A DNA stretch of 64,000 nucleotides from Rhizobium ruizarguesonis (GTDB taxonomy: Bacteria; Pseudomonadota; Alphaproteobacteria; Rhizobiales; Rhizobiaceae). Positions 1-8,166 of this stretch are shown piece by piece (within the stretch, counting starts at the first letter, position 1; each line of letters opens with the position of its first letter). Location: contig NZ_PQIG01000111.1 in NCBI RefSeq assembly GCF_012349115.1, positions 186,001-250,000 of the forward strand, written 5' to 3'. Below the pieces are notes generated by a model, which ran no database searches, was not told the origin of the DNA, and was given only the letters and a program-made list of their open reading frames with translations. The position numbers and the translations under genes are program-made.

Positions 1-104
1 CCGGCGTCTGTGAGGTCATCGACCGGAAGCCCGGCGCCTGCGAGCGCGCCGCGAAGTCTGTCGTCGTGCCCTTCCAAGGCCTGCTGGTTCAATTCGAAAC
101 CCAT
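1..104 (-). CDS. ArsN-like GNAT acetyltransferase (5' part only)
   Basis: Only the first 34 codons are in the window. The ATG (104 to 102) overlaps the arsC stop as ATGA, so it is translationally coupled to arsC. The peptide starts MGFELNQQ and contains LRGALAGAGLPVDDL, which resembles the start of GNAT-family acetyltransferases (ArsN2-type) that often end rhizobial ars operons. The assignment rests on a short stretch plus context. The gene continues beyond base 1. Confidence 0.45.
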   Translation of the reverse strand, partial: MGFELNQQALEGHDDRLRGALAGAGLPVDDLTDA

Positions 105-634
105 CAGCTCGCCTTGGGCTGTTTAATGCTGGCGCCTTCCATTGTGCCGATCTGGCGCAGGTGCGATTCCAGGGCGAGCTTGTCGATCGAGGAAAGAGGC
201 AGGCTCAAAAAGGCGCTGATCCGGTTCTTGAGGAAGCGGGCGGCCTGCGCGAAAGCGCGGCCTTTGTCGACTTCGCTGCCCTCGACGACAGCGGGGTCCT
301 CGACGCCCCAATGGGCGGTCATCGGATGACCGATCCAGACGGGGCAAGCCTCGCCGGCAGCGCTGTCGCAAACCGTAAAGATGAAGTCCATCTCCGGAGC
401 GCCCGGCTCGGCGAATTCGTCCCAGCTCTTTGAGCGGAAGCCGACTGTTGGGTAGCCCTGCGCCGCAAGCTCCTTCAGCGCATAGGGATTGACTTCACCC
501 TTCGGCTGGCTGCCGGCCGAATAGGCCTTGAATCGACCCTTGCCTTCGGTCTCCAGGATGGATTCCGCCAGGATCGAGCGGGCAGAATTACCCGTGCAGA
601 GAAAGAGCACATTGTAAATGCGGTCAGGGGTCAT
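104..634 (-). CDS. arsC: Arsenate reductase, low-molecular-weight phosphatase type
   Basis: A 176-aa cytoplasmic enzyme that reduces arsenate to arsenite. The N-terminus carries the LMW-PTP P-loop CTGNSARS (about residues 13-20), the catalytic cysteine motif of thioredoxin-coupled arsenate reductases. Two further cysteines (CDSAAGEACP, about residues 89-98) supply the redox relay, and the Asp of the conserved DPA motif is present (VEDPAVV). The start overlaps the arsR stop as ATGA, and the stop overlaps the next gene in the same way, so arsR-arsC-acetyltransferase form one tightly coupled operon. The length is slightly longer than the usual ~140 aa because of a C-terminal tail of about 40 residues (from SIDKLALESHL) with no recognised domain. 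Confidence 0.9.
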   Translation of the reverse strand: MTPDRIYNVLFLCTGNSARSILAESILETEGKGRFKAYSAGSQPKGEVNPYALKELAAQGYPTVGFRSKSWDEFAEPGAPEMDFIFTVCDSAAGEACPVWIGHPMTAHWGVEDPAVVEGSEVDKGRAFAQAARFLKNRISAFLSLPLSSIDKLALESHLRQIGTMEGASIKQPKAS

Positions 635-987
635 TGCAATTTCTCCTTCATTTTAGGGGTACAGCAGGCCGCAACCTCCGCGGCAGGTGCGCAGATTTCC
701 GGATGCCCGGAACAGCAATCTTCCATCAGAAAGCGAACCAAGCCACCAAGTGCCTCGTAGTTCGCGGTGTAAATGATCGATCGGGATTCACGCTGTTGCG
801 CGATCAACCCCGACCGTTCCAGCTCTTTCAGATGGAAGGAGATATTAGAGGGCGAGACCTCCGCCTTCTCAGCGATCGCGCCTGCCGCCATGCCGTCGGG
901 ACCCGAAACCACGAGCATGCGGACGATGTGAAGGCGGGTTTCCTGCGAGAGCGCGCCGAATGCGATGAGGGCTTGACGTTGATCCAT
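631..987 (-). CDS. arsR: ArsR-family transcriptional repressor
   Basis: A 118-aa winged-helix protein of the ArsR/SmtB family, the arsenite-sensing repressor of this operon. The helix-turn-helix region spans about residues 35-70 (AEKAEVSPSNISFHLKELE), followed by the wing (QQRESRSIIY). The C-terminus is cysteine-rich (DCCSG, EIC, ACC), which fits a type of ArsR that binds As(III) through C-terminal cysteines. It is first in the arsR-arsC operon and divergent from the gene at 1030. An inverted repeat in the 42-bp gap is the probable operator. Confidence 0.9.
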   Translation of the reverse strand: MDQRQALIAFGALSQETRLHIVRMLVVSGPDGMAAGAIAEKAEVSPSNISFHLKELERSGLIAQQRESRSIIYTANYEALGGLVRFLMEDCCSGHPEICAPAAEVAACCTPKMKEKLQ

Positions 988-989
988 AT

Positions 990-1013
990 TTCAATAATCC
1001 TTGAATCATTGAA
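990..1013. promoter_or_regulatory. Probable ArsR operator in divergent ars promoter
   Basis: TTCAAT (990-995) and ATTGAA (1008-1013) form an inverted repeat, with an inner TTGAA at 1002-1006. It lies in the 42-bp gap between arsR and the divergent gene at 1030, where the repressor would control both directions. Seen in sequence; the ArsR assignment is inferred from position and dyad symmetry. Confidence 0.55.
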
Positions 1014-1029
1014 ACGAGGATTAGCGCAA

Positions 1030-1554
1030 ATGAACGTCATCGACAACAGCAAAATTCAAGAGAACGAAATCGATCTCGGCCTGCTGCTCAGTGTGCTTAC
1101 CGGCGCCAAGGATTCTCCGCTGATTTTCTATTACGACGGCAAGGCGGTAAAGCCTGGCTATCATGTCACCGAGGTCAAGGCGGGCCAATTCTCGGCGTTG
1201 GATTGCGGCGCCAATCCTGAAGCGTGGGCGGAAATCTTCATCCAGCTCTGGGATATCGAGGAAGGCGACCGCACGCATATGCCGGCCGGCAAGTTCCATG
1301 CAATCATCCGCAAGGTTTCCGATCATGTGCAACTGGATGGTTCGGCGAAGCTGACCTTCGAAGTCAGCGACGGCGTGCGGCCAATGCAGCTTTATTGCGC
1401 AGCGATGCCGGTTCTCCGTGCCGGCGCCGTCCATGTTACGCTTTCGCCGCGGCCGGCAAGCTGCAAGCCGCGCGATCGCTGGCTGGCACAGGAAAACAGC
1501 AAGGCGGCGGCCTGCTGTGGGCCGCAAGCGGCAACGAGCGGCTGCTGCGCTTGA
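1030..1554 (+). CDS. DUF6428-like protein of arsenic operons
   Basis: A 174-aa protein of unknown function. I start it at ATG 1030 because GAGG sits at the right distance upstream and the divergent operator lies immediately before it; the open frame runs further 5' but there it is antisense to arsR. The body is acidic and unremarkable, and the C-terminus carries paired cysteines (AACCGPQ, SGCCA), a feature shared with metalloid-handling proteins. It resembles the uncharacterised DUF6428 family, which I recall as commonly neighbouring arsR in rhizobia. Its role in arsenic response is inferred from position only. Confidence 0.65.
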   Translation: MNVIDNSKIQENEIDLGLLLSVLTGAKDSPLIFYYDGKAVKPGYHVTEVKAGQFSALDCGANPEAWAEIFIQLWDIEEGDRTHMPAGKFHAIIRKVSDHVQLDGSAKLTFEVSDGVRPMQLYCAAMPVLRAGAVHVTLSPRPASCKPRDRWLAQENSKAAACCGPQAATSGCCA

Positions 1555-1607
1555 GGACACAGGAGATCGCGCGGCAGGGCAGGGTGGCGGCGAGATCAGA
1601 ATCATAT

Positions 1608-1628
1608 TGACTGACCACCAGTCAGTCA
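1608..1628. repeat. 8-bp inverted repeat, TetR-operator-like
   Basis: TGACTGAC (1608-1615), 5-nt loop, GTCAGTCA (1621-1628), perfect arms. This TGACTGAC dyad is typical of TetR/AcrR operators. No TetR gene is adjacent, and no gene on the plus strand starts downstream, so it may be a leftover of a lost regulator/transporter locus. Confidence 0.5.
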
Positions 1629-1661
1629 TAGGTGCATTTCCTGCGGGCGCTGGGTTTGCCG

Positions 1662-2645
1662 TCAGGCATTGATTGAGGGCTGGGTATCCCACCATCTGAG
1701 CACCCGCATCGCCCGGAGCGTCACCCACCGCGAGGGCTTGCCTTGCCCATCATCGACCTCGAACCACACCCGACCTGCGGGGCTGTCGTCGAGCGGCCAA
1801 CTGCCGTCCTGCAAGCGTCTGGAACGAAGGTGGTCAATTGCCTCGCCGAGGCGCGGATCGGGGTCGGTGCCGGCCAGGATTGCGCTGGAGCGGAAATAAT
1901 CGAGCGCGCGCAAAATGTCGTAGCGCCAGCGGTTCGGATGCAGGAGGCGCAGGAAGCGCTTGTCGGCCGGCTCGCCGGTGCCAAGGCGGCGGAAGAGGTT
2001 GCGGGCCAGCAGAAACTCCTCACCCGTCCTGCGCGCCTCTCGAGACCGATGCGTGCCGCCGGTCGCTCTCTGGTATTCCAGCAAGCCTTCCAGCACGTTG
2101 ATGGTGCTGGCGAAAGACGAGCGGACGGAGCCGTTGATCCGCTCGCAGTTCCAGCCGCCGTCGTCGAGACGCTCGCCGGCCAGCGTGTCGACGATGGGCG
2201 AGACGTCGATCCCAAAATAGGCGCCGTCGGCAACGGTGCGGCCGTTGATGCACTCCTCGACTCCGCCTTCCCAATAGGGTTGGCCGCCCTCTTCCCAACG
2301 GGCGTTGGCGCCGATCAATTCGACGGTGCGCCTGGCGCAGCCGCAGGCGGGATCGAGACCGAACTCCCGCAATTGCGACAGCGAGAAGGTTGTGGCCGTC
2401 CACGGCTGGCCATGCTCCTTCCACTCGCGCGGGTCGAAATCGGCGGGCAGGAAGGCGCCGCCTGCCCATTGCCCGTCCTCGTCCTGGCAGGAGAACAGCC
2501 TGGCGCCCCAGCCCTCGGTCTCGATTTTGGTTCGCTCGGCCATCCATTCCCGCTCCGGGGCGTCAAGCAGGTCGCGCATCACCTGCCACCGGATCGACGG
2601 GTCGGAGTCGAGAAGCCATTCGATCACCGGATCGGATTGGATCAT
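1662..2645 (-). CDS. Squalene-cyclase-like alpha/alpha-toroid protein
   Basis: 327 aa if started at ATG 2645 (MIQSDPVIEWLLDSDPS); the frame stays open 22 codons further 5' but the residues there are low-complexity and basic. The protein contains repeated toroid motifs like those of terpenoid cyclases/prenyltransferases: DEDGQWAGGAF, DDGGWNCERI, LQDGSWPLDD, each with the D-G-x-W signature of QW-type repeats. It lacks an obvious DxDD cyclase motif, so it may be a binding or scaffold protein rather than an active cyclase. It stands alone, convergent with the gene at 1030. Confidence 0.7.
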   Translation of the reverse strand: MIQSDPVIEWLLDSDPSIRWQVMRDLLDAPEREWMAERTKIETEGWGARLFSCQDEDGQWAGGAFLPADFDPREWKEHGQPWTATTFSLSQLREFGLDPACGCARRTVELIGANARWEEGGQPYWEGGVEECINGRTVADGAYFGIDVSPIVDTLAGERLDDGGWNCERINGSVRSSFASTINVLEGLLEYQRATGGTHRSREARRTGEEFLLARNLFRRLGTGEPADKRFLRLLHPNRWRYDILRALDYFRSSAILAGTDPDPRLGEAIDHLRSRRLQDGSWPLDDSPAGRVWFEVDDGQGKPSRWVTLRAMRVLRWWDTQPSINA

Positions 2646-2754
2646 GGGGCGAACCTGTCGGCGAGTGGGGGTGGATGGTTTGTTATAATCGCTTCGGCCA
2701 AGCGGTGCCACCCGAAGGGGTGCGCGGGAAATCGTCTAAATCCGACATGGTCGC

Positions 2755-2774
2755 GGCAAGCGCTGGCGCTTGCC
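2755..2774. repeat. 9-bp palindrome, possibly a REP/RIME-type element
   Basis: GGCAAGCGC, TG, GCGCTTGCC form perfect arms; partial pairing extends outward (CCGACATGG before, CCATGTTGCGG after). Intergenic, GC-rich hairpins of this kind are typical of dispersed rhizobial repeats. Whether it is repeated elsewhere in the genome cannot be seen here. Confidence 0.4.
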
Positions 2775-2928
2775 ATGTTGCGGCCGGACTAGGCCAGGGA
2801 AGGCACGAAGTTGAAGATCGAAATCCCTCGGGTCGACCTATAATGCGACGGTTGTCGGCGAAAGCGCGTTCGATGCCGAGAATGCGCGCTTCGCGCCTGA
2901 TTTCTTAATCATATCCGCAAAGAAATCG

Positions 2929-2952
2929 GAGGCGACCCCATCGGGCCGCCTC
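2929..2952 (+). terminator. Probable Rho-independent terminator
   Basis: A 10-bp stem with one mismatch (GAGGCGACCC / GGGCCGCCTC), loop CATC, followed by TTCATTTAT. It points along the plus strand although no plus-strand gene immediately precedes it, so it may end an unannotated transcript or insulate the gene at 3046. Confidence 0.45.
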
Positions 2953-3045
2953 TTCATTTATATCTGGGCGCGCCGATTAATAATTATTCAAATCAATTGA
3001 TGTATCAGTTTGATCCGGGGACAGATTTTACATCAAAGGTTTGCT

Positions 3046-3876
3046 ATGGCGTTTCTAGGTATTTCGGGGATGCAATATTCCGGGGAAATGTTTGCCGGTG
3101 CGCGTATTATTGTCGCGGAAGATTCCAACGTATTCACCTCGATGATCAGCAAACGCCTCAAGGAGCTGTTCGACATCGATGTCGAGATCTGCCGCAGCTT
3201 CGAGGATCTGCAGGTTTCCTACGACAAGTCTTCCGATCCGATCACGCTTGCGATCTCGAACATCAATCTGCCCGGCGCCGAAAACGGCGAGGCGCTCGAA
3301 TATCTGGTCGATCTCTCCATACCCACAATCGTCTTCACCGGCACTTTCCATGAAAAGATGCGCGACAAGCTGATGGCCAAGGATATCGTCGACTATATCC
3401 TCAAGGACAATATCTTCGCCGTTGATCTGCTGGCGGAATCGATCTGCCGCTTCCTCACCAATCATCGCCACCACGTGCTGATCGTCGACGATAGTGCGAC
3501 TGCGCGCGCCCTGCTGTCGAGCCGGCTGAAGCGCTACAATTTCCGTGTCAGCGTCGCCGAGAGCGGCGGCAAGGCGCTGGAAATCCTGAAGGCCAACCGC
3601 GATATCGGCCTTGTCATCACCGACTACAATATGCCCGACATCGACGGCTTCGAGCTGACGCGGCGCATCCGCGCCAATATCGGCTCGCACGAGCTGCGCA
3701 TCATCGGGGTTTCCTCCTCTTCGAACCGGCTGCTTTCGGCACGATTCCTGAAGGCCGGCGGCAATGATTTCATGCTGCGTCCCTTCATCGACGAAGAGTT
3801 CTACTGCCGCGTCAACCAGAACCTCGATACGCTGCTGCAGATTCAATCGATGCGCAAGGAGCGGGCGGTTGCCTGA
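3046..3876 (+). CDS. Double-receiver response regulator (no output domain)
   Basis: 276 aa with two tandem CheY-like receiver domains (about residues 10-125 and 140-260) and no output domain. Start ATG 3046 is preceded by AAAGG at good spacing; its N-terminus aligns end to end with that of the next gene. The second receiver keeps DD (LIVDDS) and the phospho-acceptor Asp (ITDYNMPD), but the usual switch Lys is Arg (MLRPF). In the first receiver the acceptor position is Asn (ISNINLPG), where the paralogue has Asp (VDLNLPD), so it is probably a pseudo-receiver. It likely works with the PleD-like protein downstream, as an adaptor or phosphate sink. Confidence 0.85.
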   Translation: MAFLGISGMQYSGEMFAGARIIVAEDSNVFTSMISKRLKELFDIDVEICRSFEDLQVSYDKSSDPITLAISNINLPGAENGEALEYLVDLSIPTIVFTGTFHEKMRDKLMAKDIVDYILKDNIFAVDLLAESICRFLTNHRHHVLIVDDSATARALLSSRLKRYNFRVSVAESGGKALEILKANRDIGLVITDYNMPDIDGFELTRRIRANIGSHELRIIGVSSSSNRLLSARFLKAGGNDFMLRPFIDEEFYCRVNQNLDTLLQIQSMRKERAVA

Positions 3877-4062
3877 CGGCTCTTCCAGTATCGGTATCGC
3901 CAGGGGGCCGGATATCACGGTCGGGGACAGTCGCAGAATTTCTGCAATTACAGGTAATGTCGCCGTTATTTGTCCCCTTCACGCGCACACGCCTCTCGGT
4001 TATCGTCCCCGCCGGGGAAAGGGCCGAGTCGAGCCCATCGGACGCATCGGGGAGTAGGGGCT

Positions 4063-5394
4063 GTGGCTTTTCAAGCGGATTTCCAGCGAGATGGCATCGG
4101 GCTGCGCTCCGGCGGGCTCAAGATACTTCTGGTTGAAGATTCCCGGATGTTTTCCGCCGTTCTCTGTCACCGGTTCCAGACAGAGCTCGGCCTTGCGGTC
4201 AAATCCTGCCCGTCTCTCAAGGCACTTCGCAAGGAACTTGCCGACGACGGTCACGGCTACACCATGGCCGTCGTCGATCTCAACCTGCCGGATTCGCCCT
4301 ATGGTGAAGCGCTCGACTGCACGATCGAGCACGACATCCCGGCGATCGTCTTCACCGCGACATTCGATCTCAACACGCGCAACAAGATTATGGAGCGCAA
4401 CGTCATCGATTACGTGCTGAAGGACAATGAATTCGCACTCGACAATCTGGTTGCCACCGTCCGGCGGGCGATCTCCAACCGCAAGACGCGGGTGCTGGTC
4501 GTCGACGATGTCGTCTCGGCGCGCCAGGTGCTCGTCGACCTGTTGAAGGCACAGCAATATCTCGTCGTCGAGGCAAATTCGGGGCTTGAGGCGCTGGCAG
4601 CGCTCGAGGCCTACAGCGATATCGAACTCGTCGTCACCGATCACCACATGCCCGATATGAGCGGCTACGAGCTGACGCGGCGCATCCGCCATCGTTTCGG
4701 TTCGGACAGGCTGCGAGTCATCGGCGTTTCCTCCTCCAACGACCGCATGCTTTCGGCGAGTTTCCTCAAGGCCGGCGCCAGCGATTTCGTTTACCGGCCC
4801 TTCGTTGCCGAGGAACTGCAATGCCGCATCGCCAACAACGCCGAAACGCTGGCGCAGATGCGGCAGCTGAGGGCGGCGGCGGCCTGCGACTACCTGACTG
4901 GTCTCTATAACCGCCGCTATTTCTACGACAATGGCCCGAAGCTGGTGAATGAGTGCCTGCGGCTGAAGGTGCCGAGTTCCGTCGCCATTCTCGATATCGA
5001 CCATTTCAAACGGCTGAACGACACCTATGGCCACGAGATCGGCGACAAGGTACTGAAGGCTGTCGCAAACAGGCTGTTTACGATCTTCGAGGGCAGCGAC
5101 AATCTTCTGTCGCGGCTCGGGGGCGAGGAATTCGCCATCCTCTTTCCGCAGATGGATTCCGCTGCCGCCACCAAGCTCTGCGACGAGATCCGCTCGGACA
5201 TTTCGCGACTGAAGGTCACGGCCGACGACGAGGAACTGGGCGTTACGATTTCGATCGGCATTGCCGAGATCGGCGGTTACGAGACCTTTGAGAATTACCT
5301 CAACGCTGCCGACCAGTTCCTCTACATGGCCAAGCACAGGGGCCGCAACCAGGTCTATTCCGACGCCAGGATGACGGAAGAGGCGGCGCAGTAG
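4063..5394 (+). CDS. PleD-like REC-REC-GGDEF diguanylate cyclase
   Basis: 443 aa if started at GTG 4063 (GGGGAGTAGGGG upstream); this makes its N-terminus collinear with the upstream paralogue (VAFQADFQ versus MAFLGISG). Two receivers (about 15-130 and 145-265) precede a GGDEF domain (about 275-440) with an intact GGEEF signature near residue 352, predicting synthesis of cyclic-di-GMP. No RxxD inhibitory site is seen five residues before GGEEF (DNLLSRLGGEEF), so product inhibition is probably absent. As in PleD, phosphorylation of the receivers should drive dimerisation. The tandem arrangement with the double-receiver gene 186 bp upstream suggests duplication followed by loss of GGDEF in one copy. 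Confidence 0.88.
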   Translation: MAFQADFQRDGIGLRSGGLKILLVEDSRMFSAVLCHRFQTELGLAVKSCPSLKALRKELADDGHGYTMAVVDLNLPDSPYGEALDCTIEHDIPAIVFTATFDLNTRNKIMERNVIDYVLKDNEFALDNLVATVRRAISNRKTRVLVVDDVVSARQVLVDLLKAQQYLVVEANSGLEALAALEAYSDIELVVTDHHMPDMSGYELTRRIRHRFGSDRLRVIGVSSSNDRMLSASFLKAGASDFVYRPFVAEELQCRIANNAETLAQMRQLRAAAACDYLTGLYNRRYFYDNGPKLVNECLRLKVPSSVAILDIDHFKRLNDTYGHEIGDKVLKAVANRLFTIFEGSDNLLSRLGGEEFAILFPQMDSAAATKLCDEIRSDISRLKVTADDEELGVTISIGIAEIGGYETFENYLNAADQFLYMAKHRGRNQVYSDARMTEEAAQ

Positions 5395-5503
5395 GCCGCT
5401 TCTAGTCTCCCGCCATCATCCTCGGCCTTGTTGCCGAGGATCTGCTGAGTATCAGCCGGTGGTAGATGCTCGGGGCAAGCCCGAGCATGACGTCGTTGAT
5501 ATC

Positions 5504-6535
5504 TCAGGCCGCAACCGCCTGGCGTGCGGTCGCCATGGTCATCTTGCGCTCGGCGCGCTCCTGCTGCGGCGAGCGATGGTAGAGTTCCCGATAACACTTG
5601 GAGAAATGCGAGGCCGAGACGAAGCCGCAGGCGACGGCGACCTCGACGACTGGCATCGAGGACTGCACCAGGAGGTGGCGCGCACGGTCGAGGCGGATTT
5701 CCAGATAGTAGCGGGCCGGTGAGCGGCCCATCTCCTGGCGGAACAGCCGCTCGATCTGGCGGCGGGAGAGGCCGGCGCCATCGGCGATCTCGATCAGCGA
5801 CAGCGGCTCGGCGAGATTGCCTTCCATCAGCTCGATGATCGACAGCACCTTGGCGTTCTGAACGCCGAGGCGAGCGCGCAGCGGCAGGCGCTGGCGATCG
5901 TGCGGGTTGCGCACGCGGTCGGTCAGATGCTGCTCGCAGATACGGTTGACAAGGCTTTCGCCGAAATCTTCGCCGACGAGGTTCAGCATCATGTCGAGCG
6001 AGGCGGTGCCGCCGGCGCAGGTGTAGAGATTGCCGTCGATCTCGTAGAGATCGGCATAGACCTCCGCCTGCGGGAAGGCTTCCGAAAAGCCCGGCAGGTT
6101 TTCCCAGTGGATGGCGCAGCGCTTGCCGTTCAGGAGGCCGGCCTGGGCAAGCACATGCGCGCCCGTACAGAGGCTGCCGACGGCAACGCCGCGATTGTAG
6201 CATTCACGCAACCAGGCATTGACCGACTTGTTGTTGAACTGCTCGACATCGATGCCGGAACAGACAAGCACCATGCCCGGCCGATTTTCGCCGCCGAGAT
6301 GACGGCGTTCCTCGGCAAGCGAGGAATTGGCCTCGACGCCGATGCCGCAGGAAGAATAGACCTTTTCTCCATCGACGGAGGTCAGCCGCCAGGTATAGGC
6401 CTGATAGCCGAGCATGCGATTGGCGATGCGCAAGGTGTCCACGGCCGCCGAAAAGGGCAGCATGGTGAATTGCGGTACCATAAAGAAGACTACCGAACGC
6501 TTCTTGATCTGCATCCTGTTCATAGCGAAATCCAT
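5504..6535 (-). CDS. GlxA-family (DJ-1/PfpI + AraC) transcriptional regulator
   Basis: 343 aa from ATG 6535; in-frame ATGs at 6556, 6523 and 6514 are alternatives because no ribosome-binding site is decisive. The N-terminal two-thirds is a DJ-1/PfpI-like domain (VVFFMVPQFTMLPF to about residue 190, with GSLCTGAHVLAQAGLL as the nucleophile-elbow region). The C-terminal about 100 residues are an AraC double helix-turn-helix (LSLIEIADGAGLSRRQIERLFRQEMGRSP and VVEVAVACGFVSASHFSKCYR). Relatives in Pseudomonas and rhizobia control choline, carnitine or arginine catabolism; no target gene is adjacent, so the ligand is unknown. Confidence 0.85.
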   Translation of the reverse strand: MDFAMNRMQIKKRSVVFFMVPQFTMLPFSAAVDTLRIANRMLGYQAYTWRLTSVDGEKVYSSCGIGVEANSSLAEERRHLGGENRPGMVLVCSGIDVEQFNNKSVNAWLRECYNRGVAVGSLCTGAHVLAQAGLLNGKRCAIHWENLPGFSEAFPQAEVYADLYEIDGNLYTCAGGTASLDMMLNLVGEDFGESLVNRICEQHLTDRVRNPHDRQRLPLRARLGVQNAKVLSIIELMEGNLAEPLSLIEIADGAGLSRRQIERLFRQEMGRSPARYYLEIRLDRARHLLVQSSMPVVEVAVACGFVSASHFSKCYRELYHRSPQQERAERKMTMATARQAVAA

Positions 6536-6818
6536 GCTCGAGGGGCGATGACACATTCGTTGCGCGGAATGCGTCGCGCCGATGTCCTGAAAGCGACACT
6601 GGCATGGAAAAATGCGGCCGGGAAGAGCAAATATGCGACATCGCCCGCGATTTGGCTGGTCAAACTACCGGAATGGCCGCGGATAGGGCAGATGACGGGC
6701 TGATAGGCGACTGAAATTCAACGCTGAAAACAGGTCGAAAACACGGGGTCAAGAGACGAAAAAGGCGGCGTTGCACAACGCAGACGCCGCCCTTATTTTG
6801 GGAGGAATGTCGCATTCA

Positions 6819-7019
6819 TTACATGGTCCGGTGTTTGCTGTCGTCCGTGCTCGGCCAGCCGATGTCCTTGCGAATGTCGAAGGGCATGGCTTCGATTTCG
6901 CGGGCCGTCTGCCAGCGCGTCCAGGCGAGCACGAGCTTACGGGCATAATGTGCCAGATCGAAGCGGCTTTCACTGGAGGTGAGGGACTTACCACCACCGC
7001 GATAGGTGAGCGTGGTCAT
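6819..7019 (-). CDS. DUF1127 (YjiS-like) small protein
   Basis: 66 aa from ATG 7019, preceded by AAAGGAA at good spacing; the open frame extends further 5' but without support. The C-terminal half has the DUF1127 pattern (ARKLVLAWTRWQTAREIEAMPFDIRKDIGWP), with conserved W, R and the L/P-x-D-I-G end. In alphaproteobacteria such small proteins can bind RNA or act in phosphate, stress and carbon regulation. It is a single-gene unit. Confidence 0.8.
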   Translation of the reverse strand: MTTLTYRGGGKSLTSSESRFDLAHYARKLVLAWTRWQTAREIEAMPFDIRKDIGWPSTDDSKHRTM

Positions 7020-8000
7020 TTTCCGGTTCCTTTCTTGGGTCAGGGGCATGGTCGTCAATGGGAGGTTCGTCCATGTCCATGATCCCAATATGGGCTTTGA
7101 AAACTCATCATTCAAACGAATAGAACTTATGGATAGCATCAGAGATATTGAATGATCGCGGTGCGCCCGGCGGTCGATGGCGACACCATTGTTATAGGAT
7201 CAGTCCAAAATGATCTTTTCACCGAAAAAATTGATACACCTTGTAGGTCACCCCTTTGTTTTCGCTATCATATTTGGTGCAGGGGTTGGTGAAAAATATC
7301 GAGCTATTTCATCAAATAACTCCCTCGGTTTCGTGCAAAAGCATTCTCCGGTTCTGCTTCTGAAGGTCTCAAAGCAGGCCTGAATCGCTTTTTTTTTTGA
7401 TGCGGTTGGGCACCGTTTCATAGGGCGCATCCGCCGGCGGAAAGGATGCCGGCACCAACTACTTGGAACTCTGCAGCCAACGAGGACTTTCTCGATACGA
7501 ATTGCGGCTTCAAAATCGCATTCAGTCGCGCCGGTAAATATCAAATGGTTTAAATATCAAAGGGTTAGAGCCACGCCATCGGTCGCGCCATTAGCGCTTC
7601 GCCAACTCCCAGCCCAGCGAATTGAGACTTTGCTTAGGAGAAAGAGACATCGCCGATTTAAGCCGTCTATTTGGAGCGGATGCAACAAGTGGGGCGTGGA
7701 GCGGTTTGCAAGTCTGCGATTCGGACGGGATGGCTACTGACCGAGCGCTGCGCTCTCTGAGTCGTAATCCTTCTGGATAAAATCGGTCTGGATTCCCCAC
7801 CCCGGACTCGGACCCGGCTCGATGAACGACACACCTTTCGCAGTGTAGTGGCGCATCAGCTTTTCGACGCTCACGATGCCAGCGGTTCCGTTCTCTGCCT
7901 TGAAGATTGACTTCGGGCTTACCCCGGAATCGGCAGCGACCTCGGCCTGCGTCTGACCAAGGAGTAGCCGTGCAGCTAAGAGAAGACGGGGCGGCGGTCT
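7020..8000. other. Long gene-poor stretch at the island's left edge
   Basis: From 7020 to 7733 I see no convincing gene. It contains a run of ten Ts at about 7388-7399 and a 16-bp tandem repeat at 7535-7566. The stretch separates ordinary genes from the accessory block beginning with the XRE gene, so it is a candidate island boundary, though no attachment site or integrase was recognised. Confidence 0.35.
7535..7566. repeat. 16-bp tandem direct repeat (two copies, one mismatch)
   Basis: TAAATATCAAATGGTT (7535-7550) is followed directly by TAAATATCAAAGGGTT (7551-7566). The repeat is AT-rich in a GC-rich genome and intergenic. It could be an iteron-like or regulator-binding site, or a duplication scar at the island edge. 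Confidence 0.6.
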
Positions 8001-8003
8001 CAT
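7734..8003 (-). CDS. Small XRE-type helix-turn-helix regulator
   Basis: 89 aa from ATG 8003, so that the helix-turn-helix starts at once (LLLAARLLLGQTQAEVAADSGVSPKSIFKAENG, about residues 5-40). In-frame ATGs at 8060 and 8102 exist and none has a clear ribosome-binding site. The rest, including VEKLMRHYTAKGVSFIEPG, is the usual C-terminal cap of single-domain Cro/C1-like regulators. It is divergent from the small protein and FtsH-like protease to its right and is probably their regulator. Confidence 0.75.
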   Translation of the reverse strand: MRPPPRLLLAARLLLGQTQAEVAADSGVSPKSIFKAENGTAGIVSVEKLMRHYTAKGVSFIEPGPSPGWGIQTDFIQKDYDSESAALGQ

Positions 8004-8166
8004 GTAGGATTGAGTGTCATCAAATCCTTCACCGCGCAAATAATAGTTGACACGTACCATTCCATGGCACAAAAAAGCTTCCGATCGGTCAAAAAGTACC
8101 ATTGAGTCGCATTATGAGGCCGCGGCGATGCTGTCGCGGACGAATCGATGTCAACGAGGGATGACC

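Larger units (their letters stand above)
2646..3045. other. Gene-free stretch with palindrome and terminator
   Basis: A 400-bp gap without a convincing gene. It holds a near-perfect palindrome at 2755-2774 and a terminator-like hairpin at 2929-2952. AT-rich sequence at 2975-3000 (taataattattcaaatcaattg) probably holds the promoter of the double-receiver gene at 3046. Confidence 0.5.

Noticed and set aside
1743..2792. Plus-strand frame of 349 codons
   Set aside because: Antisense to the toroid protein, whose repeated D-G-x-W motifs are real.
4000..5337. Long minus-strand open frame (445 codons) under the PleD-like gene
   Set aside because: Composition and lack of domains show it is an antisense shadow of the GGDEF gene.
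7378..7400. Run of Ts as a terminator
   Set aside because: No convincing stem precedes it on either strand.
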